The position numbers and the translations under genes were made by a program. A model generated the notes under the pieces. It made no database searches. It saw only the letters and a list, made by a program, of their open reading frames with translations, and was not told the DNA's origin. Below, piece by piece: positions 1 to 12,589 of a stretch of 64,000 nt of DNA (position 1 is its first letter; every line of letters begins with the position of its first letter). The DNA comes from Anoplolepis gracilipes (taxonomy: Eukaryota; Arthropoda; Insecta; Hymenoptera; Formicidae): contig NC_132971.1 in NCBI RefSeq assembly GCF_047496725.1, forward strand, positions 377,001 to 441,000. Direction: 5' to 3'.

Positions 1-323
1 TCTTGGTACATAGGGCACACAGTTGTCGCACACACGCACATATATAAACACACATACAGGGATGTACGGGCGCGCATGTATAACATACATGAGGCTCGCA
101 CGTGCGCGTCGAGGTGACGCGTAAGGTCGTCCTCGAGCTCGCTCGACGAAATCACAGAGTGAGGGGTAGCACGTGTTCCCCCTTGAATTCGTCAAGGATA
201 ACTATGTCACGCTTGAACATATGAAAGCAGAAAATGACGAAAGAATAAACCACATTTTTTGCATAATATGCAAACCGTACATTATTGTTGACAATGAGAA
301 TCTATGTATATAAAATATTGATT

Positions 324-324
<1 letters not shown>

Positions 325-354
<30 letters not shown>
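325..354. repeat. T30 homopolymer
   Basis: Thirty consecutive T on the + strand. No retroposon body, flanking target-site duplication or upstream ORF was seen next to it, so it is annotated as a simple homopolymer and not as the tail of a retroelement. Confidence 0.95.
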
Positions 355-361
<7 letters not shown>

Positions 362-1130
362 ATTCGTACAGATTAAATATTATATAAGTCCCAAGATCTT
401 ATTCGACGGTCCGTTGTCTTACGCGTTTTGCGCGCGCGCAAACTTGCATCCCGCGGAAAGGTCGCGCGGATGCATTTCGCTGCACATTTGTCATAGTAAA
501 TGGTGATTAAGTGTCCGGCCGGATTATTAATTGCCGGGGACTACCCCGGGATTCTCTTCATGGGTTTAATTGTAACGTATAGTTCGTTCTGCGCGATGAC
601 TTTTTGCACGTTTGCTCGCGCTCGTGCCCGCGTCCGGAATTGATGCCCCGTTAGCGTGATTTATGCCGTGTCTTTTAAGGAACCGCGTAATTTACGTCTG
701 CGTTAGACCGGGCGGCACCCCCCGTTTCCCAGGCTAGATTTCCCAGAGGTGTGCCCCGGCGTTAATTCTATCGGGCCAAGACAGATGGTGACTGGCGTAT
801 TTGTCACTCCTCGGGCGCGAAGCGTCGAGCCGGATCGCTCGTTTTTCATTCGCGATCATCAAATTTACATGCGGCCGATTTCGTTCACTCGCGCGCATGC
901 AATCGCCGGAAGTACATTATCGGCCGGAAAGAAACAGAGAACGAAGGAGAACGCGTCAAACACGATGCGTCCGGCAAGAGAGGAGGCCTTTACGATCTCG
1001 TAACCGAGAGGGTTTGTCTTATATTTATATTGTACATATTTATATGGTTCAAACAATTATATTGCGTCGCACAATAAGGTTAATATATAAATTTATCCAT
1101 CGCGTCGAATTGCAATGTTCTTTTCTTCTT

Positions 1131-1163
1131 CCTTTCTTTCTTTCTTTCTTTCTTTCTTTCCCC
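1131..1163. repeat. (CTTT)n tetranucleotide microsatellite
   Basis: About eight CTTT units read directly on the + strand, ending in a short C run. Confidence 0.95.
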
Positions 1164-1660
1164 TTCTGGCAAACACGTGCGTCGCCCACGCTCGCTGAAA
1201 CTCGGCGCGCGGTACGTCGCTTTACAGTTCGTTAATTTTTAATGCACACCCGTTCTCCGGTGTGCTGGCCCTGGGTCGGTCGGTGGTGGGTAAGCGAATT
1301 ACGTACTTTGACCGACCGTGCTCTCCACGAAATAGTACGATTACCCGTTTCGATGCTCGCGGCCGGATGGTGGCGGCAGCGGGAGGGAGAGGGAGAGAGA
1401 AAGAAAGAGAGAAAGAGAGAAGGGAGGGAGCGTAACGATTATGAGGTAAAAGCGAATCCCGCTTTTAACGGCCGGCACAAAGCCTCCCCTCCGGTGCTTG
1501 CACGTGCTTTCGAAACAATCACCCGTGCATTTTTTAACGCCAAATTCATTGAAATAGATTACGCGGATCGCGATAACAGAAGCTAACAAATACGAGCTTG
1601 GTCCTTTATACACGGCAAGGAGTCGGTTTTATTCACACGCACTGAGCAAAGTGTACTACG

Positions 1661-1688
1661 AAAAAAAAAAAAAAAAAAAAAAAAAAAA
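1661..1688. repeat. A28 homopolymer
   Basis: Twenty-eight consecutive A at the transition from the CpG-rich island into AT-rich DNA. No retroelement remnant is recognised upstream. Confidence 0.95.
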
Positions 1689-2122
1689 TAGAAACTACTT
1701 TGAATTTTATTTGAAATAATATCGTTCTGATATAGCTAAGAGATAAAATTTCTTTTTATAGATCTCCATAGTTTTTTGTTTATCAGACGTTTTCGATAAA
1801 TGGAAAAGTAGTTTTTAAAAACTTGTATTTTTCAAATCTGTTTATATAAAGATTTAAAAATTGAATTTTTTTTCAACATTGCAGTAGAAATGCTAATTTA
1901 AATTAGTTATATTGCAATATATTTTTATTTTAAAATATTAAAAACAATCGAGGGAAGGATGATAATTTTCTATATTTTTTGTTTTGTATCTTTTTTATTT
2001 TTTTCTTTTGTGTATGCATTAAGTTGTTAATTAAAGTGCGATTGTCATTGTGACGCGAGCCTTATTTCGTACGATTACTAGCTATTTATTTTTGTCGTAA
2101 TCCTTATTCGCGATGTATATGT

Positions 2123-2153
<31 letters not shown>

Positions 2154-2230
2154 CGAACGCCCTCCAAGCAAAGAGGTAGGTAGAGTCGCATGTTAAGCCT
2201 GATAAACGAAATACAAAAGCGAGACGGTAC

Positions 2231-2233
<3 letters not shown>

Positions 2234-2281
<48 letters not shown>
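2234..2281. repeat. (AG)24 microsatellite, left arm of an inverted pair
   Basis: Uninterrupted (AG)24. It is matched on the same strand by a (TC)22 array at 2554-2597, so a transcript through this segment could fold into a roughly 44-bp GA/CU duplex with a loop of about 270 nt. Confidence 0.97.
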
Positions 2282-2283
<2 letters not shown>

Positions 2284-2541
2284 ATAAGGTTTGTCGAGAG
2301 GGTGCGAAGGGACAAGGAGAAAAGTGCAGAAGGGTGAGCGGACCGGGGGTTGGGTGGTGGTGAACATCAACGTGCACATCCAACGCTTATAGCGCGTGGT
2401 TAGCGTGCGCTGCAAAACACACGCTACCGCGTGGCTGACTTCTCCTTCCTTCTGGCTACCACACTCCGATCGATATACCGGCGACTTATTTTAGATTATT
2501 TTCAGCGGTCAGAGAGTGTGTGGTGCGCCTTCCCTCTTTCT

Positions 2542-2550
2542 CCCCCCCCC

Positions 2551-2597
<47 letters not shown>
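2542..2597. repeat. C10 run followed by (TC)22, right arm of an inverted pair
   Basis: A run of ten C at 2542-2551 precedes uninterrupted (TC)22 at 2554-2597. It is the reverse complement of the AG array at 2234-2281. Confidence 0.97.
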
Positions 2598-2600
<3 letters not shown>

Positions 2601-2849
2601 TCCCTTTTTTCTCCCTCGCTCTTTCGGTCTCTGTGGCAAAAAATGGGGATTCGCGCGGACCGCTGCACGGTTTTCTACTGAATTTCGTTGCGCGCGAGCG
2701 TCGTTCAATGAGCATACACGACGAGGAAGAAGCTCGCCGAAGCGTGCGTCGTGCCGGCCAGAACTCGTCCTTTTCCCTCGGTTATCATTTGGCTGAAAAT
2801 CCGAGAACAAAGACGCTAGGCGACTTGCGAGAAAAAAAAACGTAATGTC

Positions 2850-5000
2850 CGCGCGCTTGAGATCGAGTGCTGTTGATAGGGACGATTCTTTCACCTACGT
2901 CGATTGTCCAATATTCGCGCGGATTTTCTACTTACATATTTTGATTTATTTGCGAACACAAATCTCGCAATTGCTTTTACGCTTTACATACATATGTCTA
3001 CATGTTTTTAATCAAATAATAAAAATGTTAATTAAAAAGAATTTGAATTATTAAAAAGTATATTTCATATACCCTAATATATTTCATTTATTCTTAAATA
3101 TAGAGAATATTGTATATAATATATAATATAATTATATATTGTATAAATTATACGTCCAATATATATGTACATATATATATATTCAGAGCATTTTATTTCC
3201 CCGTTTAGGTATATGTGTATTATAAAAATAAATTAATTTTTTAAATTTAATTCTTAATCAATTTGTTTTACCCGAGTTTTGTACGATATTCAGTATATTT
3301 CGATACAAGTTTACGCACTTGAGGATAAAGGTGTTTTCTCACGGTATTGAACGTGTCGACGACGAAGAGGCAGCAGCGACGCTATTTAAACCACTCGGTA
3401 TCAATAAAGCAGTAGTTTTTGGCGAATTTCATTGATTTCCGATAGAGTTGCGCTGATGTGCCGGCCTGTCGCCGTCCGCAGGTAGGCTACATTTTGCACA
3501 ACATTGTAATTGATTGGACCTGTGGCCTGATAACCGCCTGGCGACCTCGGCTCGCGTTCGATACGCGCACTCGGTCATGGAATAATTATTTCCCTCCTTC
3601 CTTGTCCTCCGCACGCGGCTCTCTCGCGGCGGATTCTCAAATGCCAATATCTGTCCGTCGGTAGTTTCGCAGATGCGCGCAATACATCTTGCCCGAATTC
3701 GTTTCTGTGTATTAGCAATACTATAGCAGCAATGATATTAGCCATGATCATATTAGTAGTAAATTTATCTAGAATCTGAAAAAACAGTTGGCGCGCTAAA
3801 AAATTTTTAACAAAAAGTTACAATGACTGACAACTTAACAGGATTAAGGATTATTTTCAGCAGATAAAGCAGAATATATTGAAGCGCGTGAAATAAGTGT
3901 AACAAGACGGGATTCATCAAGATGAATAACAAAAAAATATATGCGCAAACTTACATAATTAAATTGATGAAACGCCGCTGTCTTTATATACGCGAACCGA
4001 AAGTAATTAGAGACCTTTTCGACAATTATCGAGTAGACGTATAATTTTTTGTCGACAAGTGTGTTGCAGCTGCCCCTTTTCGTAATTATGCGCAGCGCGA
4101 ACGTGATGCAAAGTGTATGTGCGCGCGTGTGTGTATGCGCAATCCACCATCTTGAAAAATTAATTTCAAGCCGATGCTTCGAACTAACTTCCTCCCACGT
4201 ATCCGCGCATTTTGCAGTGCGTGAGCAATTAGCCTCCCTGGAAATTATGAGATGGGTGAAGTAGATACGCATCGTTCGCGAAGTACAGGAAGACCATAAT
4301 TCCTCGGACTTAGCAACCGAGGTCCGCAGCCACCTTCTGCTAACTTCACGCGATAGATCCAGATTGACTTCCGCTGTCACGAGCGGAAGATAGAAAGATG
4401 AAACCATAAACCGTAAACCTGCCTGCAAATTGATTATCATAACATGAGATATCGGAAACAACATTTAATTATAATTTATACTCGTTAAACATACTCGTTT
4501 CAACATATGGAGCAAATTAATATGTTGTTTTTATGTAGATCTCGCATGTAATTGTAGAAGAAAAAAATATTCAAATTCGTTGACACGATGTGTAAAAAAA
4601 AATATTGCTCATGGTTATCATATTTTCCACTATGAAAGTTTGTTGTTTCTTTTTCTCTCTTCTCTATCTCTATCTCTTTTTTTTTTTTTTTTTTTATATC
4701 AATATAATTCATTAAAATCATAATGTAATATGTAACTATTATCTAAATTCATATACAAGGTGACAATTTGGAACATGATACAAATGTTTCTCAGGAAACG
4801 TAATTTCTGCGATTCTGCGGATCTTTTTAGTAGATGTAGATCGCGTGGAATATCTTTTCCTTCTGCTTCTTTCTCGCTGGCCCGTCATTTTACCTAGAGT
4901 AAAGAGAGAGAGAGAGATGCGCAAAAGATTCGGTTAAGACGCGTAGCCTTCGTTTACAAGGTACGAAGGTTGTAAACGATTTAACGGTTGGTAAAGAGTT
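2850..5000. other. Gene-free stretch, mixed composition
   Basis: Positions 2930-3340 are AT-rich with short TA-rich tracts. Positions 3420-3670 are a GC-rich, non-repetitive island that includes a homeodomain-like TAATTG core near 3508. The minus-strand frame 3844-4464 is open for 206 codons but has no recognisable domain; it is treated under findings. A T19 run lies at 4677-4695. No gene is supported. Confidence 0.6.
4948..4978. promoter_or_regulatory. Overlapping inverted repeats with forkhead-like cores
   Basis: CGTTTACAA at 4951-4959 and TTGTAAACG at 4970-4978 are perfect 9-bp inverted repeats 10 bp apart. A second, mutually exclusive pair, CCTTCG (4948-4953) and CGAAGG (4964-4969), overlaps the first. 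Each long arm contains GTAAAC, close to the forkhead core RYAAAYA known from FOX-family binding, so this could be an inverted pair of such sites. Binding is inference; the inverted repeats are directly visible. Confidence 0.3.
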
Positions 5001-5610
5001 GCTGCGCGAAGGAACCTAGAAAATTCCTTGCGGTGTCGTATAGCATCGACACCGGCTTAGATCCTCCGTTCGAGCAAAAACCGAGGCGATCATTACGGTA
5101 TGCACGTCAGGAGCGGCGTTAGACTCTGGAATTTCCTCCGCGAAAAGTAATATGCACCCGCCAGTAAATCCCGGACGAAATTGCAACGGTCGACTCTGCC
5201 GCTTCTGTGTTTGAGATTCCCGCAGATTCCTCGACCTCTTGTGCTCAACCGCGTACTGCCTGTAATATTTGATCATCCACCTTTACTTATCGACACAAAT
5301 CTCAAGCGTTTTGTTTATTTATCGCGATATAGATTTATATAATATAACACGTAATAAAGCTTGTAAAATGAGAGAGAGATTTTATTTCTATATCTATTCT
5401 ATTTTACCGCTAAAGGTAAGAATATTATAGATAAATTTAGAGAGCGTAGATTTTGCTTCCTTTTCATTTTTTTACTTTTACGTCTGACATGTTTATAATA
5501 TTTACTTTAATTATATGTACAACGTTGCAAAACATTGCAAATTTTTTTTCCGTATAAAACATGTTAGATGACAAATTTCCACGTGTCCTCTTCACTATTT
5601 GAAACTTTCC

Positions 5611-5673
<63 letters not shown>

Positions 5674-6000
5674 ACGCACACAACATACGTACAGTTGAAA
5701 GTTTTATTTATTTAAAGCGAATGTCGGAAGCCGTGTCGGGGAAGATAAATCGGGCGCGATTAATACAAATGAGCGTGCCAGTCAGAATACCGTTCCGAGA
5801 TCGCACGGATCCAGGATCCAATCTAACGGATGTTTCGGCGAATCTTCGATTCGGATCGCGTCTGTGCAGTGTGATTCTAATAGGAACGGCGAGAGCGGTT
5901 CGAAACGCACGCGTGCGTTCACATGTGAGAACGTATGCGTTGCGAACCGTAACCGTCTTTGCAATGCGTGCAACGCCGTGTTCTCGGCGCGAATGCTAAA
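5000..6000. other. Gene-free stretch with a CA array
   Basis: Positions 5010-5280 and 5720-5990 are CpG-rich non-repetitive blocks without a recognised coding signal. They flank AT-rich DNA and the CA microsatellite at 5612-5682. Confidence 0.65.
5612..5682. repeat. (AC)n microsatellite with CGCACA variants
   Basis: About 25 AC units, then three CACACG variant units at the right end, where the array appears to have picked up a point mutation that was itself amplified. Confidence 0.96.
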
Positions 6001-6660
6001 TTCTTAATACAACGAACTTTCTGTCAAATATATCATGTGCATTATTTATATAGGACAGGCTAAAAAGTAAAATTAAATTATATTAATAAACTCTATACAT
6101 ATAATTATAAATTGTGACATCTGTGGATAATTTTGTGAACAATTTTGCTCGAATAGATTAAATCGCGGTGAAAATATTTTGAGAATAAATGTAAATTGGC
6201 AAAGAACCGTGAGAGATTAGTGTTAAGGTTTTTTAATGCAGCCAAATTTTATTTAGCATATATATAGGAATTAAATAAGAATTATCCCAAGTACATTGAA
6301 AAGAATAAAAAAAGGAACATCTTTTTAAAACGAATTATATATTGTTTTGAAATTGGGACACAAGTGGGAGACTGACAGATTGTAGTTAAATTTCATACCT
6401 TTGTAAAAATTCGTAAGTATAGGAGAATGCACGAAACGCGAATTCGGTTTGTAAATCTGCGTTACATCGTGGTCTCCTGCACACACGGAAAAAGGACAGG
6501 CCTGTTGCGCGATGCAACGGCGTGCAGCGAGGATCAACGTGCGCGGCGGTCGCGCTCGTGCCCGCGTGCGCGCGCGCACGATGATAATTATCATGCGCTG
6601 CCCAGCACCGGCAATCTTTGAAGGTCGACCCGCGCCACTGCTTCCTTATTGTGAGGCAAG
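6000..6660. other. Gene-free stretch: AT-rich DNA, then GC-rich with an AT palindrome
   Basis: Positions 6000-6370 are AT-rich with nothing recognisable. Positions 6470-6660 are GC-rich. Within them ATGATAATTATCAT at 6581-6594 is a perfect 14-bp palindrome directly after an alternating CG run. No gene is supported. Confidence 0.6.
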
Positions 6661-6699
6661 ACGAAGCGAGAGAGCGGTGCATAGCGAGGGACGAGGAGC

Positions 6700-6701
6700 G
6701 A

Positions 6702-6757
<56 letters not shown>

Positions 6758-6780
6758 CAGAGAGAGAGAGAGAGAAAAGA
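6700..6780. repeat. AG microsatellite with CAG interruptions
   Basis: Mostly AG dinucleotides, interrupted by three ACAG variants. The two variants near the right end are spaced like duplicated units. Confidence 0.96.
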
Positions 6781-7053
6781 AGAAGAATGCACCTGTATTA
6801 ACTTTGCGCCACGGCACGCCGCGCACTCGCGCTCACTCGCGATATACGTTCATTACATAGGCACGGCGATTTCAGAAATACCAGGTTCCTTCTGGATCCC
6901 TATCTCACCTCCTTCATCCTCTGTGCTTCTTCCTCTCTCCATGTTATGCAACGCGAATCTCGCCGGATAAGCTTCGATAAGAGACAGCTGGTTAAAAGTT
7001 TGTCAAATGTTTTATGCATCGCATATACTTTTTGTAAGCTTAAAATTGTTGAT

Positions 7054-7058
<5 letters not shown>

Positions 7059-7114
<56 letters not shown>
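7059..7114. repeat. (AG)n microsatellite
   Basis: About 28 uninterrupted AG units in otherwise AT-rich DNA. Confidence 0.97.
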
Positions 7115-7119
<5 letters not shown>

Positions 7120-7199
7120 TGTTATTTATTATTATCCGATTGGTCTATTATTTTGGGGATATCGGGCAAGTGAAATAATTTGTGGATGAATCAAACTTT

Positions 7200-9620
7200 G
7201 CTGAAACGTATATAGGTAATAAAATATTTTTTATTTAATTTTTCATGAGTTTTAGTTTAATACAAGTTTACGAATTTAATACTTAATTAATGCAATGTAC
7301 CTTTACCTATATATAGAAAATTGAAGACGTGAAGAAGATAAAGTCTCGTGAAATATTCTAAGAGAAGTCTAATTTCCGAGAACGCTATATACTCAAAAGT
7401 AACTTTGTCACTTCTGTTTCGTTATACATCTTGTATAACGAGATAAGAATAATTATACCGATAATTTTATCCAAAGTTAAAAGAAGAGACTAGTTTTGTA
7501 TTTAAATATAACAATAAGACCAAGACGCGAGATCTGTTGCGCATTTTCCAAGATATATTCTTCTTCCTCTCTCCTTCTTCAATTCTCTTTGTTTCCTTCT
7601 AGAAAGGCGAAACGAAGGTGAACTTTGTTGGGAATAAAAGTTGGGTCACAAAGTTGTGCGGAATTGTATCACGAATGCCACAAAACTTTGACCGGTCATA
7701 TGTCTGCTTTCTCGTTCTCCTTTTTTTCTTCACTTTCAAAATTTGATATCGTCAAAGCATTTTCTCAATTGTACGAGAATTTCGATATCATATATTTATC
7801 GCGAATCAACGTTAAGCGAATAAGTGTTCTAAAACTAAAAATGATTTTAAAAAAATTTTTTTCTATGAGTATATGAGAATATATACATTTAATCATATTT
7901 ATAATATAACATCTTTTATATTCTCGGCGATCATATCTCAAAATTCAATCTCAAATATTGTACAGAATGTCAATAATCTTACTATTTCTCGATAAATTCA
8001 TTCTTCGCTGTTGAAATTTGAAGTAATTTTTTAAAAATATTAAAAACTGAATATACATGTAGAGTGCAAAATCATTATTTAAAAGTTTTTCAAGTAAAAG
8101 AAATATTTATTTTTTTACAAAAGATGTTTTATTGTTGGAATATTTTTTAAAACCTGATATTTATTATTCTCTTTCTTCTCTTTTTCTACTGATTGATATG
8201 ATAAAATTAATAATAAAAAAAAAAAATAAAATAAATTAAATTAATTTTGCGGAAAAATTCTCAAGAACGTGATCTCTCAAGAATCTGACAGCATAATGAT
8301 TGATAATTTCTTAAGAGTACCCATAGTGGGGATAAATGTTAACTCTACAGCATGAATCGATATGTTCTGAGAAAAGTACTCTGAACTAGTTAACAGAGTT
8401 GCGTGTGAGCGTCTGGCGATTGAGAATAACTTTATGATGTCGTTCAGTCATTTTCCAATGATGTTTGCGCCAACGTAATGATCGAGTAATAATTATTGGA
8501 AATGAGTGAATTAATCGAGTTTGAAAGTGAAACTTTCCTTCGATATCATATCATTTTATCGTTAATCGTCAAAATAAGAACACATCGAACGTGTCACGAT
8601 GTAAATAAATTGCTGATGCTTTTATTTCGAAGCGCATAATACGGCTGCGTAAAATATAAAATTTATCTTTTAATAGTGCAAATTACGTTATAAAGCGAAA
8701 GTTATCTTTTTTTCCAGTCTGGTTTGCGTTCGTGTGTAATACTTTATTACGCGATAATTGAGGGGCGTATATCCAAACTGATTTAAATGCATGTTTAAAA
8801 GAATGAAAATTATGTTACATAAAATTTTTTCATCACTTTTTTTTTAACTGTAGCGGTAATGTAAGCTCCATATTTTTAGAAATGTGATTTTAAAACAGAG
8901 AAAAAAGTTAATTTAAAATAGCATCATTGGCAAATTGATTTTTGCTTTTCTTTATTAGAAATTCCATCCGATGCAAAAACAATCAAAGTCGTAAGAGACG
9001 CGCTTGTGATTGTTATCTCAGGGAAGATGATAAGGGAAATATTCCAACAGAGGGATGATGATTACAATAGTACTGTATTCTTCGTACTTTCATAAAGACA
9101 GTAAAAATTATCGACATATGTCTCGCATATTTGCAATCGTCGCTGGAAAAATTTATCGTTTTCAAAATATAGCGTGTCTATTTTACAATTTGTAGAATTG
9201 TCTTCTTGATTTTTAAATTAGAAATATTTTTTTATGTCGTAAATCAAATACAACACTCTAATCGAATACACACAGTGTTTCTTACATTGTTTAAATTATA
9301 ATAAATTTTATGTAATATTTTTATGTGAGGAATAATATATGTGAAATGTAAAAAACATTACTTAGAATATACATAATTGTGATTTTTTTTCACTTTTATA
9401 TGGAATATTCTCTTTGAAAATATAAACAGATAGATGAAAGAAAATAATAAAATAAAGTTGTTCAATTAACAACTGCAATTAACAAGTGCAAATAATATCC
9501 AATCGTGGAATCGTGGCGAATTATTATCGCGGTGAATTAATATTAATCAGAGAATTGAAAAAAATTAAAAAACATCAATTTAGATAGCATAATCATGAAG
9601 AGAAGATGATCGATTTAGGA
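7200..9620. other. AT-rich gene-free stretch
   Basis: No array longer than a short A run, no open frame with protein-like composition and no CpG island was seen. The only structured spot noticed is the small hairpin at 7420-7440. I see nothing else to annotate. Confidence 0.7.
7420..7440. repeat. Perfect 9-bp hairpin
   Basis: CGTTATACA and TGTATAACG are separated by TCT. Outer bases extend the stem by one T-A pair and then through G-T wobbles. Its function is unknown. Confidence 0.5.
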
Positions 9621-9755
9621 TCGTTACTCTAAATACTCGGGCTGACAATAACGTCGTAACGCGATGCGGGAAACGTCCGTCTTGTACCAACAGATGCTGC
9701 GGGCATACATAAGCGAATGCGAGAGGGATCTCGAGCTACCAACCTCCTGCGTCTC

Positions 9756-9773
9756 GCGACGCGACGCGACGCC
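9756..9773. repeat. (GCGAC)n pentamer array, minus orientation
   Basis: Three to four GCGAC units. This is the reverse complement of the GCGTC pentamer found at 11.9, 16.5 and 36.9 kb. Confidence 0.9.
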
Positions 9774-11290
9774 ACGTGTGTATACACGTTGTGTATCTCG
9801 CTGGGAGTAAGCTTTGTGAGATGGGCGAGATGGGCGTGCACATAAGAGAGGGGGGAAAGGCTACCGGTCTTGTCCGTAGGGTCGGACAACCAGCCATTAT
9901 CCGTAACCCAGGAGCACAGGTGTGCGAGAAACGGCGGCGGCGGCGGCGACTGTTGCCGATCCGATCGGACTCGCCTTCTCGCACGCCTCTCGGTTCTCGG
10001 TGTCGATTGGCATTGACGGTCGTCGTCGTCGTCGTCGAAAGAGTCTCGGGGATCTCGAAAACGTACAACGAGTCGCAATTGGAGATACCTCGCGCGCGAT
10101 CCTTTAACATCGTCGAGTTTATTGTATATATCCGCGGTTTTCTCAACTCCTTGCTCAAGCACAACGAACCGATGCTATTTCGTGCGTTTCCATGCTATGT
10201 CTCGCTTTGCAATCGTTAACGATGAGAAATTGCGTAATTGAAACGTTACCTCTCGCTTGAGACAACATTCCGCTATTATAGGAACGTTACATAGGGACGA
10301 ACAGTCCATCTGCTGATTCGAAGGTAAACGTCGCCATGGACACCGTCTTCTTCGTTTGCTTGCAGCGAGTCTATTGTAAGAGAGAATATTCCATCGCGCG
10401 TCGGATAATTGGCGACTGTTGGACATTACTCGACTAACTATAGTTAACTTCTTTCTATCCATGTATATGTATAATATATATTTTACGATATTTATGAGGC
10501 AAATAAATTGTATTTCTTTCACTGGCTCCTCATTTCTACTAGAAGAGTAATAATAGTAATTATTATCTCTTCCTTTATTTTAACAAAAATAGATGTACGA
10601 CTTTGACAGAAATATAACAGAGAAGGAGTTATTCCAATTCTACTGCACCGCTCTACTTTCTTCACTTTAGATCAAGATAGACATATCAAGTTTTAACGGA
10701 TACAGCAGCAACTTCTTGTTTGTAAGCAATAAGAATGTGCAAGTTTTTCAGTTTGGAAATAGCGATTCTTTCAAGAAGAATCATAGAGTTCTCTGAAAAC
10801 AATTAAGACTTTTGGTTCGAGTTATTTTAGCTAACGCGATGAGATAGATGGAAGCGGAGAGAAAGAGAGGGAAAGAGAGATAATTGAATTAAACACGGCT
10901 ATTTTCAATGAGCTCTCGAAACGACATCTCTGCTCATTGATCTCGCGCCTTTCGCTTTGTCCTACATACATAAAGTAAGACGGAATCTATCACTGTGCTC
11001 GGGGATTTACCCTCGGTGACGCTCTTCCTCTTCTTTTTCCTTGTCATCGCTCTTCCTTTCTCGCGCCCATACCTTTTCCGTCACCTTCCGTTTCACGGTT
11101 CCGTGACGATCCAAGAGTGAGCGCGAATGAGATGGCAAAAGGCACGCAGGGGGAGAGCTTTCGGGGAAGAACCTGGAGAAACGGATGCGATTACCGAGTG
11201 CAGAAACGCGTATAACCATAGGCGATATAAGCGCGCAATGCGGAAACGGCGATAGCAACGGTGGCAGCTGAAGATGCACCGTTACATGTG

Positions 11291-11340
<50 letters not shown>
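11291..11340. repeat. (TA)n microsatellite
   Basis: A TA-rich array flanked by symmetrical TACATG sequences, so the whole block is nearly palindromic. Confidence 0.95.
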
Positions 11341-11341
<1 letters not shown>

Positions 11342-11557
11342 ATATAATAGATATATTTAGAATTTTAGACGAGACGCGACGTGTCACGCGTTGACATTAA
11401 AGCGACCGGAAACATGTGCGAGAAATAGCACCTTAATATTAACCGATATCCGGCGATATCGAGGTCGGTTTCCGCAGCGCGCGGAAAGTATTAAGAATAC
11501 ATTGTCTCGGAAACGGCAATTCGATCGTGTGATACATATACATATACATATATATGT

Positions 11558-11560
<3 letters not shown>

Positions 11561-11594
<34 letters not shown>
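11561..11594. repeat. (GA)n microsatellite
   Basis: About 17 GA units directly after a TA/CATA-rich tract. Confidence 0.96.
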
Positions 11595-11598
<4 letters not shown>

Positions 11599-11874
11599 AC
11601 GCACACATATTGAAATACGACGTGTCCAACGACCGAGCTCCAAAATCGAATTAAAACTCGCCGATGAGTTCTTTGGTCTGATCGTCGCGTCGATTGTAGG
11701 TCGTCGTTCGTATCGTTTTCGGAAAACGTCGCGCGTAACGTTGTTGGAGCTGTAACGAGCAAAATGTCAGATTCTCCTAGCACTTTATGAGAGACCACTT
11801 TGAGCATTTCAGCGTAACGAGCATTTAAACAGAAAAGAGCGTCGGGCGTAATGCAATTCTCTCGTTCTGGGCCA

Positions 11875-11905
11875 GCGTCGCGTCGCGTCGCGTCGCGTCG
11901 CGTCG
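11875..11905. repeat. (GCGTC)6 pentamer array
   Basis: About six GCGTC units read on the + strand, within a CpG-rich island. Confidence 0.95.
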
Positions 11906-12589
11906 TTTCAAAGCTCCATGTTGGATGCGTCCGTTCGGTTTTCATTATTTGTCGCGATGTCTGAAGGTATCGATTTTATCGTTCATTCCGCGTAGCTGTT
12001 TATATACGCTGCTATCAATAATGGCAGCCCCGGCCCCGAGCCCCGAGCCCCGACCCCAGACCAATCGTCGACTGCGAAGGACCTATTTCTGAATCGGCCG
12101 TCGAGCGCGACGAACCGATGGCTGGCGGATTTAATGACGATCGGCGGCGCGGGCTGATTGCCGAATCATCGCGCGAAGATTAACGCGGCGGTCCGACCCA
12201 ATTAATATGGTCGAAAACGAGGTTATACGCTAAACGACAGCGAGATAAATATCCGGCAGATCAGTTCGGGCGACCGATTGAATTACTAAACCTCCCTATT
12301 TTTGTTTGAAATTCTCTCCAAAATGATGTTATCGTTTAGCATATCTATAGAGTATAAGCAAGACTGATTACTGATTACTGTGCCGATAAGCGTAGAACAG
12401 AAATAGTTGCAATGTATGACGTTAATTGAATTTTTTTGAAGAAGAAGAAATAATTATATAATATTTATTGATATTTTTTAAATAGCTTTTTGAGACAAAA
12501 TAATTTATTACGTGCCATTTGCAAAATAAAAATATGTGAGAATTGTAGAGTGTATAATAAAATACTAAGTATAATCTATTCATTATTAG

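Larger units (their letters stand above)
1..2050. other. Gene-free stretch: CpG-rich island between AT-rich flanks
   Basis: No supported gene is seen. Positions 400-1620 are CpG-rich and open in several frames on both strands, which is expected where stop codons are rare. A T30 run lies at 325-354, a TTTC array at 1131-1163, a purine tract at 1381-1430 and an A28 run at 1661-1688. A small perfect GC hairpin (6-bp arms CCGGGG/CCCCGG, 4-nt loop) lies at 534-549. Positions 1690-2050 are AT-rich with nothing recognisable. Confidence 0.7.
9620..12300. other. Gene-free CpG-rich islands with pentamer, trimer and dinucleotide arrays
   Basis: CpG-rich blocks lie at 9650-10210 and 11640-12290. Several long overlapping frames on both strands at 9629-10219 are open simultaneously and include runs of D or V produced by the GTC repeat at 10018-10039, so none is credible on its own. 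A short GAGCCCC tandem lies near 12035-12055. Positions 10440-10980 are AT-rich without recognisable content. Confidence 0.6.

Noticed and set aside
1661..1688. A28 as the poly-A tail of a retroposed element
   Set aside because: No target-site duplication, Pol III boxes or reverse-transcriptase remnant was seen upstream; many similar homopolymers of both A and T occur throughout the window.
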